From NCBI RefSeq assembly GCF_029909975.1, contig NZ_CP094516.1:5022001-5086000 (forward strand): a stretch of DNA of 64,000 nucleotides, read 5' to 3'. Both the position numbers and the translations under genes were made by a program. Shown here piece by piece: positions 1-8,743 of the stretch. How positions within the stretch are numbered: position 1 is the first letter of the stretch; every line of letters begins with the position of its first letter. The DNA comes from Bradyrhizobium sp. ISRA430. GTDB taxonomy: Bacteria > Pseudomonadota > Alphaproteobacteria > Rhizobiales > Xanthobacteraceae. The notes beneath the pieces are model-generated. The model was not told the DNA's origin. It ran no database searches and saw only the letters and a list, made by a program, of their open reading frames with translations.

Positions 1-100
1 CGGCCAGACCCGCATGGTCGACAAGGCCGAACGCATCCTGAATGATCCCCGCATCGGCCAGCTCTTCCTCGGCGGCGTCATGGAGGAGAGCGCCGCATGA
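1..100 (+). CDS. C-terminal end of a LivF-type ABC transporter ATP-binding protein (partial)
   Basis: The window opens inside a gene that ends at the TGA at 98-100. The last 32 codons read GQTRMVDKAERILNDPRIGQ followed by LFLGGVMEESAA. The ILNDPRIG..LFLGG tail is typical of the C-terminus of LivF-like ATPases of branched-chain amino acid or aromatic-acid ABC importers. Its stop overlaps the next start (ATGA), so it is translationally coupled to the dehydrogenase that follows. The ATP-binding motifs lie outside the window, so the call rests on the tail and the context. Confidence 0.6.
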   Translation, partial: GQTRMVDKAERILNDPRIGQLFLGGVMEESAA

Positions 101-1155
101 GCGCGAAAATGCGCATCGCCGTTGCCGGTGCCGGCCTGATCGGCCGCCGCCATGTCGAATTGATCGAGGCATCAAGGGATTGCGCGCTGGCCAGCATTGC
201 CGATCCTTCACCTGGCGCAAAGGACTACGCGGAGGCACGTGATGTGCCCTGGTATGCGGACCATCGCGCGCTGCTGGAGCAGGAGAAGCCCGACGGCCTC
301 ATCATCGCCTCGCCCAACACGCTGCACCTGCCGATGGCGCTCGATTGCGCGGCGGAGGGCGTGCCGGCGCTGATCGAAAAGCCGGTGACGGAGAATGTTG
401 CCGCCGCGCAGCGCCTCTGCGCCGCGGTCAAGCGGATCGGCGTGCCGATGCTGGTCGGCCATCATCGCCGGCACAATCCGATCATCAAGGCCGCGCGCGA
501 GGCCGTCGCGACCGGCCGCCTCGGCCGGCTCACCGCCGTGGTCGGACTGTGGCTCCTGAAGAAGCCGGACGACTATTTTGGGGTGGCCTGGCGACGCGAA
601 GCGGGCGGCGGGCCGCTTCTCATTAATCTCATCCACGACATCGACAACCTCCGCTTCATCTGCGGCGAGATTTCCGAGGTCCAGGCGCTGACCTCGAACG
701 GGGTCCGTGGCTTTCCCGTCGAAGACACCGCCGCTCTGCTGCTGCGCTTCGCCAATGGGGCGCTTGGAACGGTGACGGTGTCCGATGCGACGCCGGCGCC
801 GTGGAGCTGGGAGCTGAGCTCGGGCGAAAACGCGGTGTATCCGAAGCAGGATCAGCCCTGTTACGTCTTTGCCGGCACGAGCGGCTCGCTGTCGGTGCCG
901 ACCATGGAGCTGTGGTCCTATCCGAGCAATCCCGGCTGGCACGCACCTCTGTCGCGCGAGACGATCGCACCGCGGGCGTTCGACCCTCTGGTCGAGCAGC
1001 TCCGTCACTTCTGCGCGGTGATCGCGGACCGTGAACAGCCGCTGATCACGATCGAAGATGCAATGGGAACGCTGGCCGTCGTCGAGGCCGTCAGCGAGGC
1101 CGCCCGCACGGGACTCACCGTAGCGCCGGGCAGGATCATGGAGCAGGCAGCATGA
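97..1155 (+). CDS. Gfo/Idh/MocA family NAD(P)-dependent oxidoreductase
   Basis: A 352-residue cytoplasmic dehydrogenase. The N-terminal Rossmann fold shows GAGLIG at residues 11-16, and the family signature EKP is at 94-96. A GGPLLINLIHDIDNLRF stretch (about 171-187) matches the conserved second-domain region that carries the catalytic His/Asp of Gfo/Idh/MocA enzymes. Members oxidise or reduce sugars, inositols or cyclic polyols; the substrate cannot be read from the sequence. The start ATG overlaps the upstream ABC ATPase stop, and its own stop overlaps the quiC-like start (1152). A role in quinate/shikimate-type polyol catabolism is therefore plausible, but this is inference from context. 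Confidence 0.85.
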   Translation: MSAKMRIAVAGAGLIGRRHVELIEASRDCALASIADPSPGAKDYAEARDVPWYADHRALLEQEKPDGLIIASPNTLHLPMALDCAAEGVPALIEKPVTENVAAAQRLCAAVKRIGVPMLVGHHRRHNPIIKAAREAVATGRLGRLTAVVGLWLLKKPDDYFGVAWRREAGGGPLLINLIHDIDNLRFICGEISEVQALTSNGVRGFPVEDTAALLLRFANGALGTVTVSDATPAPWSWELSSGENAVYPKQDQPCYVFAGTSGSLSVPTMELWSYPSNPGWHAPLSRETIAPRAFDPLVEQLRHFCAVIADREQPLITIEDAMGTLAVVEAVSEAARTGLTVAPGRIMEQAA

Positions 1156-3023
1156 ACAAACGTTCGATCGCGACAGTCTCCCTCTCCGGCGCTCTCGATG
1201 AAAAGCTCCGTGCCATCGCCGCGGCCGGCTTCGATGCAGTCGAGATTTTCGAGAACGACCTGTTGTCGTTCGGCGCAAGCCCGCGCGAGATCGCAAAACT
1301 CTGCCGCGATCTCAATCTTGGGATCTGTGCGTTCCAGCCGTTCCGCGATTTCGAGGGCATGCCGGAGCCGCAACGCGCGCGCAATTTTGCCCGCGCCGAA
1401 CGCAAGTTCGACCTGATGCAGGAACTCGGGACCGATCTGCTGCTGATCTGCTCCAACGTCTCCCCTAGCTCGCTCGGCGGCATCGACCGCGCGGCGGACG
1501 ATTTTCGCGAGCTCGGCGAACGCGCCGCGAAGCGCTCCTTGCGCGTCGGGTACGAGGCGCTCGCCTGGGGACGGCATGTCAACGACTACCGCGACGCCTG
1601 GGAGATCGTGCGGCGCGCCGATCATCCCGCAATCGGCGTCATCCTCGACAGCTTTCACGCCTTGGCGCCCGGCTTTCCAACCCGCGCGATGGCCTCGATC
1701 CCCGGCGACAAGATTTTTCTGGTGCAGCTCGCCGATGCGCCGAGGCTCGAGCTCGACATCCTGTCCTGGAGCCGCCATTTCCGCTCCTTTCCGGGCCAAG
1801 GCGATCTGCCGGTCGGCGAGTTCATGGAGGCGATCGCGGCGACCGGCTATGCCGGCCCGCTGTCACTGGAGATCTTCAACGACCAGTTCCGCGCCGGCTC
1901 GGCCGCACAGACCGCGATCGACGGCCTACGGTCGTTGATCCTGCTGCAGGATCAGCTCGCGGAGAAGTGGCCTAAGGCTTCCGACAGGTCGCTTACACCA
2001 AGAGCCGTGAGCCACGGCACCGGCTTCGTCGAGTTCGCGGTCAACGAGACCAAGGCGGGCGATCTTGCCCGCCTGTTCGCGCAGCTCGGCTTCCGCAAGA
2101 CCGGCAAGCATCGCAGCAAGGCGGTGGAGCGCTGGTCGCAGGGCAAGGTCGAGCTCGTGATCAATTGCGAGACCGACGGCTTTGCGCATTCCCACTACGT
2201 CACGCACGGACCCGGCGTCTGCGCCATCGCGCTCGACGTCGATGATGCCGGCCGCGCCATGGCGCGCGCGGAGGCGCTGAAGGCGCGCACCTTCTACCAG
2301 CCGGTCGGGCCGGGCGAGCTGGAGATTCCGGCGATCCACGGCGTTGGCGGCAGCCTTTTGTATTTCCTCGATCAGGCCGGCCGGAACTGGGACACGGATT
2401 TCGAGCCGGTCGCGAGCAATGCAGACAAAGACGCGCTGCTGGCCGTCGATCACATCGCGCAGTCGATGCCCTATGACGAGATGCTGTCCTGGCTGTTGTT
2501 CTACACCGGCATTCTCGACCTGACGCGGCTGCCGCAGATGGAGATCGCCGATCCCAGGGGTCTCGTGCAGAGCCAGGCCGTCATCAATGGCGACCAGAGC
2601 CTGCGCTTCGTGCTCAACGGCTCCTCCGCCAACCGCACGCTGCCGGCGCGGTTCATCTCGGAGTTCTTTGGCTCAGGCGTGCAGCATGTCGCGTTCTCAT
2701 GCGAGGACATCTTCGCAACGGTCGCAGCGATGCGCGCGCGCGGCGCCGAGTTCCTGGATATTCCGGACAACTACTACGATGATATCGAAGCCAAATACGA
2801 CCTTGGGCCGGAAGTCATGGCGAAACTCCGCGCCAATCACATCCTCTACGACCGCGAGGGCGACGGCGAGTTCTTCCAGGTCTACACCCACATCTTCGAT
2901 GAGCGCTTCTTCTTCGAGATCGTGGAGCGACGGGACTATCAGGGATTCGGTGCAGCCAACGCCGGCATCCGCCTCGCCGCGCAGGCCCGCGAGGTGCGCC
3001 CCGCAAGTATGCCGCGGGTGTGA
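1152..3023 (+). CDS. quiC: QuiC-type 3-dehydroshikimate dehydratase (TIM barrel fused to HPPD-like VOC domains)
   Basis: A 623-residue two-part enzyme. Residues 1-270 form an AP-endonuclease-2/sugar-isomerase-like TIM barrel. Likely metal ligands are E135 (YEALAW), D166 (LDSFH), Q192 (VQLADA) and E240 (SLEIFND), with the same spacing as in bacterial QuiC dehydratases. Residues 290-620 are a double VOC region like 4-hydroxyphenylpyruvate dioxygenase, with metal ligands H433, H512 and E589 and the FEIVERRDYQGFG tail. The first half would convert 3-dehydroshikimate to protocatechuate. The role of the HPPD-like half is less clear, and automatic annotation often calls the whole protein sugar isomerase/HPPD. 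It overlaps the preceding dehydrogenase by 4 bases, giving a LivF-dehydrogenase-QuiC operon that suggests uptake and breakdown of quinate/shikimate-like compounds. Confidence 0.8.
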   Translation: MNKRSIATVSLSGALDEKLRAIAAAGFDAVEIFENDLLSFGASPREIAKLCRDLNLGICAFQPFRDFEGMPEPQRARNFARAERKFDLMQELGTDLLLICSNVSPSSLGGIDRAADDFRELGERAAKRSLRVGYEALAWGRHVNDYRDAWEIVRRADHPAIGVILDSFHALAPGFPTRAMASIPGDKIFLVQLADAPRLELDILSWSRHFRSFPGQGDLPVGEFMEAIAATGYAGPLSLEIFNDQFRAGSAAQTAIDGLRSLILLQDQLAEKWPKASDRSLTPRAVSHGTGFVEFAVNETKAGDLARLFAQLGFRKTGKHRSKAVERWSQGKVELVINCETDGFAHSHYVTHGPGVCAIALDVDDAGRAMARAEALKARTFYQPVGPGELEIPAIHGVGGSLLYFLDQAGRNWDTDFEPVASNADKDALLAVDHIAQSMPYDEMLSWLLFYTGILDLTRLPQMEIADPRGLVQSQAVINGDQSLRFVLNGSSANRTLPARFISEFFGSGVQHVAFSCEDIFATVAAMRARGAEFLDIPDNYYDDIEAKYDLGPEVMAKLRANHILYDREGDGEFFQVYTHIFDERFFFEIVERRDYQGFGAANAGIRLAAQAREVRPASMPRV

Positions 3024-3036
3024 GTTTCTTCCCCTC

Positions 3037-3185
3037 TCCCCTTGTGGGAGAGGGTGGCTCGCCGCGAAGCGGCGAGACGGGTGAGGGGTCTCTCTCCGCG
3101 CGCGCAACTCTCGCAGAGAGTTTGCGGAAGCCCCCCTCATCCGGCGCTTCGCGCCACCTTCTCCCACAAGGGGAGAAGGGAACGC
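3037..3185. repeat. Palindromic intergenic repeat (CTCTCCCCTTGTGGGAG type)
   Basis: Between quiC and the convergent binding-protein gene. Outer arms CCCCTCTCCCCTTGTGGGAG and its near-complement TTCTCCCACAAGGGGAGAAG can fold on each other. Inside is the smaller palindrome CTCGCCGCGAAGCGGCGAG. The same outer-arm sequence was the target of the IS element at 5974, and related sequence is found at 10769 and inside the ABC ATPase gene at 19247-19463. It may act as a bidirectional transcription end. Confidence 0.75.
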
Positions 3186-3208
3186 AGCTCGTTCGTGGCT
3201 AATTCAGC

Positions 3209-4381
3209 TCACTTCATCGGGCACTTGTCGTGGAAGCGATCCTGATCGTTCTCGACGATGGTGGCGACCGTCTTCAGCGAGAGCTGGCCTTCGGCGTCCT
3301 TGACCACGTCCTGCAGATAGAAGCTCTGCACCGGGATATGGTTTTTGCCGTATTTGAATGCGCCGCGCAGCGACTTGAAGTTGGCCTTCTCCATCTCGGC
3401 CTTCATCGCGTCCTTCTTGCTGGTGTCGCCCTTCACGGCGACCACCGCGCTGTTGATGAGCTGGGCGGCGTCATAGCTCTGGGCGCCGTAATAGGTCGGG
3501 CGCAGACCGGTGTACTTCTTGCGATAATCGGCGACGAAGCGCTTGTTCTGCTCGTTGGGGAGGTCGTTGACCCATTCCTGCGCGCCGGGCACGCCCAGCG
3601 CGTTCTCCTTCTGCAGCGGCAGCGACAGCTCGTCGACGGTGAAGGCGGTGTAGAGCGGCATCGTGTTCTTGAGGCCGGCCTGCACATACTGGTTGAGGAA
3701 CTGCACGCCGGCCGCGCCGGGATAGAACACGAAGATCGACTCGGCGCCGGAGGCTCGCGCCTTGGAGAGCTCGGCGGAGAAGTCGAGCTGGCTCGGCCAG
3801 ACCGTGTATTCCTCGCCCTTGATCTCGCCCTTGAAGGTGCTCTTCACGCCCGCGAGCATGTCCTTGCCGGCGGCGTAGTTCGGCCCGATCAGGAACACGC
3901 TCTTGACGCCCTTCTGGTTCATGTAGAGGCCCATCGCCTGCGGCGTCTGGTCGTTCTGCCAGGAGGTCGAGAACACGTAAGGCGAGCACAGCTCGCCGGC
4001 GAGCTGCGACGGACCGGCATTGGCTGAGATCATGAAGGTCTTCGAGTCGACCGCCGTCTTCAGCGAAGCCAGCAGCACGTTGGACCAGATGTAGCCGACG
4101 ATGAAATCGACTTTGTCGGACTGCACCAGCTTCTCGGTCTTCTGCTTGCCGACATCCGGCTTCTGCTGATCGTCCTCGTAGATCACCTCGACCGGCTTGC
4201 CGTCCATCTTGCGCCCGAGATGATCGAGCGCGAGCTCGAACGAGTTGCGCATGTCGTTGCCGATCACGGCGGTCGGGCCGCTGAAGGTCGAAACGAAGCC
4301 GATCTTGATGGTGTCGCCGGCGACTGCCGGGCTTGCCAGCGCGAGCGCAGCCGCGCCCGCCAGCCAGAATGCCGTCCTCAT
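3209..4381 (-). CDS. Branched-chain amino acid-type (LivK) ABC transporter substrate-binding protein
   Basis: A 390-residue periplasmic binding protein of the LivK/type I Leu-binding fold. Residues 1-22 are a cleaved signal peptide (MRTAFWLAGAAALALASPAVAG). The mature protein begins DTIKIGFVSTFSGP, followed by the usual MRNSFELAL and EDDQQKP segments. The ATG at 4381 is preferred over one 18 bases upstream because GGGGAG lies just before it. No permease or ATPase gene is adjacent; the partial livF gene at 1-100 is on the other strand but close. Relatives bind branched-chain amino acids, amides or aromatic acids; the ligand is unknown. Given the neighbouring quiC, an aromatic or alicyclic acid is possible. 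Confidence 0.9.
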   Translation of the reverse strand: MRTAFWLAGAAALALASPAVAGDTIKIGFVSTFSGPTAVIGNDMRNSFELALDHLGRKMDGKPVEVIYEDDQQKPDVGKQKTEKLVQSDKVDFIVGYIWSNVLLASLKTAVDSKTFMISANAGPSQLAGELCSPYVFSTSWQNDQTPQAMGLYMNQKGVKSVFLIGPNYAAGKDMLAGVKSTFKGEIKGEEYTVWPSQLDFSAELSKARASGAESIFVFYPGAAGVQFLNQYVQAGLKNTMPLYTAFTVDELSLPLQKENALGVPGAQEWVNDLPNEQNKRFVADYRKKYTGLRPTYYGAQSYDAAQLINSAVVAVKGDTSKKDAMKAEMEKANFKSLRGAFKYGKNHIPVQSFYLQDVVKDAEGQLSLKTVATIVENDQDRFHDKCPMK

Positions 4382-4681
4382 AGTCACTCCCCTCCTCATT
4401 TATTAATCCCGGAGACGAGGTGATCGCCGCCCCCGGGTCTGTCTCTATTGAACGCAAAATCTGTCGAGCCGCCAATGGCTCAGCCCCTGCCCTGCACCAT
4501 ATTTCGCCCCAATCGGGGATGGCAAGAAATATAATTCTACTCACTTCGGCGAAGGCTGCGGCGCTTTTTCGCGGACCTCGATACATGCCGTCTATTCGCC
4601 GATTGATGAAGGCTATTGGACCACTGCGCCCGATCCGCTCTTAAATAAAGTAAGAGACCAGCGAGATTCGAGGGCGCATCC

Positions 4682-5947
4682 ATGACCACGACACCCCATC
4701 GCGTCGTCATCGTCGGAGCCGGCTTTGGCGGGCTGGAGACGACCTACCGGCTCGCAGGCAGCCCGGTCGCGATCACGCTGATCGACCGCCGCAACCACCA
4801 TCTGTTTCAGCCGCTGCTCTATCAGGTCGCGACCGCCTCGCTCGCGACCAGCGAGATCGCCTGGCCGGTCCGCCATCTCATGCGCGACAGGCCTGAGGTG
4901 ACGACGCTGTTTGCGACTGTGAGCGGCGTCGATGCGGCACGGCGCTGCGTGCTGATCGACGACGGCAGCGAGGTGCCCTACGACACGCTCGTGCTCGCGA
5001 CCGGCGCGCGCCACGCCTATTTCGGCCACGACGAATGGGAGCAATGGGCGCCCGGCCTGAAGACGCTGGAGGACGGGACCACGCTGCGCCGGCACATCCT
5101 GGTGGCGTTCGAGCGCGCCGAGCGCGAGACCGACCCCGCGCGGCGCGCGGCCCGGCTCACTTTCGTCATCATCGGCGCCGGTCCCACCGGCGTCGAGCTC
5201 GCCGGCACCATCGCCGAGATGGCGCATCACACGCTACCTAAGGACTTCCGCAACATCGATACGCGGAAAGCACGCGTCGTGCTGATCGAGGCGGGTCCGC
5301 GCGTGCTGGCCGGCTTCGCCGACGATCTCTCCGCCTACGCGCAGGCCTCGCTGGAAAAGATCGGTGTCGAGGTCGTGCTGGGACAGGCGGTCACCGAGAT
5401 CGACCGTGATGGCGTGGTCTATGGTGGGCAGCGCCTGAATGCCAAGACCAGGATCTGGGCCGCCGGCGTGCGCGCCTCACCCGCCGCCGAGTGGCTGGGC
5501 GCGCCGGCCGATCGCGCCGGACGCGTGCAGGTCGAAGCCGACCTGACGATCCCCGGTCATCCCGAAATCTTCGCGATCGGCGACACCGTCAGCATCAATG
5601 CGTGGGAGGGCAAGCCGGTGCCCGGCATCGCGCCGGCCGCCAAGCAGCAGGGGCGTCATGTCGCCGAGACCATCAAGGCGCGCCTGCGCGGCCAAGCGAC
5701 CGGTCCGTTCCGCTACAAGCACGCCGGCAGCCTGGCGCAGATCGGCAAGCGGCTCGCGGTGATCGACTTCGGCCGCATCAAGCTGCGCGGCACGATCGCA
5801 TGGTGGATCTGGGGCATCGCCCACATCTACTTCCTGATCGGCCTGCGCCATCGCCTCAGTGTCGCGCTTAGCTGGCTCTGGATCTACGCCCGCGACCAGC
5901 GCGCCGCGCGCCTGATCACGCAGGGCAGCAGCAAGGTGGTGGGGTAG
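4682..5947 (+). CDS. ndh: Type II NADH:quinone oxidoreductase (NDH-2)
   Basis: A 421-residue FAD flavoprotein of the single-subunit, non-proton-pumping NADH dehydrogenase family, acting at the inner face of the cytoplasmic membrane. The FAD-binding motif GAGFGG is at 12-17, followed by the family signature LFQPLLYQVAT (41-51). The NADH-binding motif GAGPTGVELAG is at 165-175, and a second FAD contact, FAIGDT, is near 298. The C-terminal part (WWIWGIAHIYFLIGLRHRL) is the amphipathic membrane-anchoring segment of NDH-2. It would oxidise NADH and reduce ubiquinone. The gene stands alone; an IS element sits 27 bases after its stop, in the repeat that probably served as its transcript end. Confidence 0.9.
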   Translation: MTTTPHRVVIVGAGFGGLETTYRLAGSPVAITLIDRRNHHLFQPLLYQVATASLATSEIAWPVRHLMRDRPEVTTLFATVSGVDAARRCVLIDDGSEVPYDTLVLATGARHAYFGHDEWEQWAPGLKTLEDGTTLRRHILVAFERAERETDPARRAARLTFVIIGAGPTGVELAGTIAEMAHHTLPKDFRNIDTRKARVVLIEAGPRVLAGFADDLSAYAQASLEKIGVEVVLGQAVTEIDRDGVVYGGQRLNAKTRIWAAGVRASPAAEWLGAPADRAGRVQVEADLTIPGHPEIFAIGDTVSINAWEGKPVPGIAPAAKQQGRHVAETIKARLRGQATGPFRYKHAGSLAQIGKRLAVIDFGRIKLRGTIAWWIWGIAHIYFLIGLRHRLSVALSWLWIYARDQRAARLITQGSSKVVG

Positions 5948-5973
5948 AGGGATCTTCTTCCTTCTCCCCTTGT

Positions 5974-7100
5974 GGGCCTGTTGCGTAATCCCACGACTGT
6001 GATTCTGTAGGGCAGAGCCCTGGAGGACTGACGATGGCGGTGAAGCAGACGGGGCAGCCGAGTTTTATTGAGGCGTGGCTGCCGAAGGGAGCCGGTGCCA
6101 ATGCGGCGCTGGATCGGTTGTCGAGCTTGGTCAAATGGTACCGGTTCGAGAAGCTGATGGCGCATTTGCGGGATGAAGGAAGCCCTGGCCGCCCGGGCTA
6201 TCCGGTGCTGGTGCTGTTTCGCGCGCTGCTGTTGCAGTCGCTCTATGGTCTTTCGGAGCGCGAGCTCGAGGAGGCGCTGGGGGACCGCTTGTCGTTCAAG
6301 CGCTTCGTGGGTCTCAGTCTCGAAGATGCGACGCCTGATCACACGGTCCTGAACCGCTTCCGGAACCAGCTTGTTGAGCAAGGGCTGCTGGACAAGCTGT
6401 TTGGTGAGCTCGATCGTCAGCTTGAGAATGCTGGTGTCATCCTGAAGCGCGGCACGATGCTGGATGCGACATTGATCCAGGCGGTGTCAGCGCCTCCGAC
6501 GCAAGAACAGCCGTCGAAGGATCCCGATGCCCGGTTTGCCAAGCGGCAAGGCAAAAGCGGCTCGACCTTCGGTTACAAGGCTCACATGGGTGTCGATGAG
6601 GGCTCCGGCCTGATCCGGTCGGTGCTGACCACGCCCGCCAATATCAACGACACGACGCCTGCGGACGATCTGATCCGCGGCGACGAAGCCGTGGTGTGGG
6701 CCGATGCCGCCTATGACACCCATGCCAGGCGGGCCCGGCTGAAAGCTGAAGGCAAAAAGCCCCGCATCGCACGTCGTCCCAACAGGCATCACCCGGAGCT
6801 GCCGCCGAGGCTCAAACGCTACAACCTTCTCATCGCCCGACGACGGGCAACGGTGGAGACCACCTTCGCCACCCTCAAACGCCGCATGCGACTGACCTGC
6901 ATCCGTTATGTCGGTCTTGCCAAAGCAAGCGGGCAAGTCCTGCTCGCCTCCATCGCGTTCAACATGAGGAAATGGGCTGCGATCACAGCCTGAGCCGCCC
7001 GCCGAGGGCACCAGCCGACCCCTTCGTCGGCCCGCTACCCCGGCAACCAGCTTCTCCCCTGACCTGTCTCGGCCTCAAAAGCCAGTAGCGCAACAGGCCC
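5974..7100 (+). mobile_element. IS5-type insertion sequence, complete
   Basis: An element of 1127 bp. Perfect 12-bp terminal inverted repeats are GGGCCTGTTGCG (5974-5985) and CGCAACAGGCCC (7089-7100). A 5-bp direct repeat CTTGT flanks it (5969-5973 and 7101-7105); the boundary can slide by one base because the flanks share bases with the ends. It carries one intact transposase gene. Removing the element rejoins TTCTCCC-CTTGT-GGGAAAGG, which restores a palindromic repeat arm like that at 3037-3185. Intact ends and the perfect target duplication suggest recent insertion. Confidence 0.9.
6034..6993 (+). CDS. IS5 family transposase
   Basis: A 319-residue DDE transposase. An N-terminal IS5 domain (LFRALLLQSLYGLSERELEE, about residues 69-88) is followed by the catalytic core. 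The likely acidic residues lie in MLDATLI, in WADAAYDT and in the ETTFATLKRRMR segment near the C-terminus. GGAGG lies upstream of the ATG. The gene is single-frame and intact, so no programmed frameshift is needed. Confidence 0.92.
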   Translation: MAVKQTGQPSFIEAWLPKGAGANAALDRLSSLVKWYRFEKLMAHLRDEGSPGRPGYPVLVLFRALLLQSLYGLSERELEEALGDRLSFKRFVGLSLEDATPDHTVLNRFRNQLVEQGLLDKLFGELDRQLENAGVILKRGTMLDATLIQAVSAPPTQEQPSKDPDARFAKRQGKSGSTFGYKAHMGVDEGSGLIRSVLTTPANINDTTPADDLIRGDEAVVWADAAYDTHARRARLKAEGKKPRIARRPNRHHPELPPRLKRYNLLIARRRATVETTFATLKRRMRLTCIRYVGLAKASGQVLLASIAFNMRKWAAITA

Positions 7101-7137
7101 CTTGTGGGAAAGGGTGCAGCAGCGTTCTCGGCTGCAA

Positions 7138-8349
7138 TTACTTCACCAGCTCACACCCGCCCTCGGCCATCGGCCGGAACGCCTGATCCGCCGGGATGGT
7201 CGAAACCAGCTTGTAGTAGTCGTACGGATACTTCGACTCCTCCGGCTTCTTGACTTCGAACAGATACATGGGATGCACGACCCGGCCATCTTGGCGAATT
7301 GTCGTGTCGCCGAACAGCCTGTCTTTGCCCCTAAACTTTTTCATCTCGGGCACGACGTCCTTGGCGTTGTCGCTGCCGGTGGCCGCAACGGCGTTGAGAA
7401 AAGCGAGCGTGGACGCATAGACGCCGGCCTGGTTGCCGCTCGGCATCTTGCCGTTCATGCCGGGTCGCGCGGCGAAGCGTTTTGCGAAGGCGCGGGTATC
7501 GTCGTTCATGTCCCAGTAGAACGCTTCCATGAGCTGAAGACCCTGCGCGACCCTGATGCCCATGCCGTGGATGTCGTTGATGAAGAGCAGGAAGGCGACG
7601 AGCTTCTGGCCGCTTTGCTGGAGGCCGAATTCGGCGGCCTGCTTCACCGCATTGATGGTGTCGCCGCCGGCATTTGCCAGGCCGATCACCTGCGCTTTCG
7701 AACCCTGCGCCTGCAGCAGGAAGGAAGCGAAATCGGAGGTGCCGAGCGGATGTTTCGATGAGCCGAGCACCTTGCCGCCGTGGCCCTCGATATATTTCTG
7801 CGCCTCCGCTTCGATGCCCTTGCCGAGCGCGTAGTCGACCGTGAGGAAGTACCAGTCCTTGCCGCCGCGCGACATCATCGCGGCCGCCGTGGTGTTGCCG
7901 GTCGCCCAGGCGTCGTTGACCCATTGAATCGTGTTGGGCGAGCAGGCTTTGCCGGTGAGATCGGAACTTGCCGTGGAGGACGCCAGGAACGTCATGCGGC
8001 TGTCGCGCAGCAGCGTGTTGATGGAGAGGCCGACGGCCGAGTTCGGCACGTCGACAATGGCGTCTACGCCTTCGACATCAAGCCATTTGCGCGCGATCGC
8101 ATTGCCGACGTCGGCCTTGTTCTGGTGATCAGCGTAGACGATCTCGACCTTGATGTTCTTTCCACCGCCGTTGAAATCCTCGGCGGCCATGCGCGCGGCT
8201 TCGACCGAGCCCATGCCGTTGGTGTCCTGGAAAATGCCGGAGATGTCGTTGAGTACGCCGACGCGCACGACATTGTCCGAGATCTCGGCGCTCGCCGCGC
8301 CGCTCAAAACACTTACGGCCAGCACGAGCGTCCACTTCAGATATTTCAT
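7138..8349 (-). CDS. ABC transporter substrate-binding protein (LivK-like, probably aromatic-acid type)
   Basis: A 403-residue periplasmic binding protein. The signal peptide MKYLKWTLVLAVSVLSGAASA precedes the mature start EISDNVVRVGVLNDISGIFQ. Type I binding-protein features include GMGSVEAARMAAEDF and the C-terminal DYYKLVSTIPADQAFRP, common in the LivK subfamily called permease/urea/aromatic-compound binding proteins. The ATG at 8349 has GGGGAGGGAA just upstream and is preferred over a start 48 bases earlier. It lies downstream of, and in line with, a ferredoxin and a CYP199A P450, so the three may form one transcript (P450 to ferredoxin to binding protein). A methoxy- or hydroxy-benzoate ligand is inferred from that context only. 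No cognate permease is adjacent. Confidence 0.88.
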   Translation of the reverse strand: MKYLKWTLVLAVSVLSGAASAEISDNVVRVGVLNDISGIFQDTNGMGSVEAARMAAEDFNGGGKNIKVEIVYADHQNKADVGNAIARKWLDVEGVDAIVDVPNSAVGLSINTLLRDSRMTFLASSTASSDLTGKACSPNTIQWVNDAWATGNTTAAAMMSRGGKDWYFLTVDYALGKGIEAEAQKYIEGHGGKVLGSSKHPLGTSDFASFLLQAQGSKAQVIGLANAGGDTINAVKQAAEFGLQQSGQKLVAFLLFINDIHGMGIRVAQGLQLMEAFYWDMNDDTRAFAKRFAARPGMNGKMPSGNQAGVYASTLAFLNAVAATGSDNAKDVVPEMKKFRGKDRLFGDTTIRQDGRVVHPMYLFEVKKPEESKYPYDYYKLVSTIPADQAFRPMAEGGCELVK

Positions 8350-8407
8350 GGTTCCCTCCCCTGTTCGATTTGCTGTCGCGCCGGTCGTTGCCGGCACATT
8401 GGACGAT

Positions 8408-8731
8408 TCAGATCTGCCGCTCGGGCAGTCGCACGATGAGCCCGTCGAGATCGGGCGTTATCACGATCTGACAGGACAGCCGGCTCGCCGGCTGGCGCTC
8501 CGCAGCGGTGCCGTCGAGCAGCGCGTCCTCGTCGTCGGCCATCGCCGGCAGCCGCGCCAGCCAGCTCTCGTCGACATAGACGTGGCAGGTCGCGCACATT
8601 GCGTTGCCGCCGCATTCGGCCAGGATGCCGTCGAGGCCGTGGCGAGTCGCGGCCTGCATGGCGCTCTCGCCGTCGCTGGTCTCGATGCGGTCCGACTTGC
8701 CGTCGGGATGGATGAAGATAATCGCAGGCAT
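8408..8731 (-). CDS. [2Fe-2S] ferredoxin (palustrisredoxin-like electron donor to the P450)
   Basis: A 107-residue adrenodoxin/putidaredoxin-type ferredoxin. The cluster ligands are C40, C46, C49 (CGGNAMCATC) and C87 (SCQI). The ATG at 8731 follows AAGGAG; a TTG one codon upstream is in frame but is not the better start. The gene begins 12 bases after the CYP199A stop, the same arrangement as the palustrisredoxin gene beside CYP199A2 in Rhodopseudomonas palustris. It should carry electrons from a ferredoxin reductase to the P450. No reductase gene is in this window, so the reductase must be encoded elsewhere. Confidence 0.92.
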   Translation of the reverse strand: MPAIIFIHPDGKSDRIETSDGESAMQAATRHGLDGILAECGGNAMCATCHVYVDESWLARLPAMADDEDALLDGTAAERQPASRLSCQIVITPDLDGLIVRLPERQI

Positions 8732-8743
8732 CAAGGCTCCTTG

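Noticed and set aside
208..1296. Long minus-strand open frame opposite the Gfo/Idh/MocA gene
   Set aside because: Arg-rich, low-complexity translation with no family resemblance; it is the shadow of a well-recognised gene, as are the other long antisense frames in this high-GC DNA.
3230..4027. Plus-strand open frame opposite the LivK-type gene
   Set aside because: Composition (Val/Leu/His/Arg runs) is that of an antisense shadow; the minus-strand product has a signal peptide and clear family motifs.
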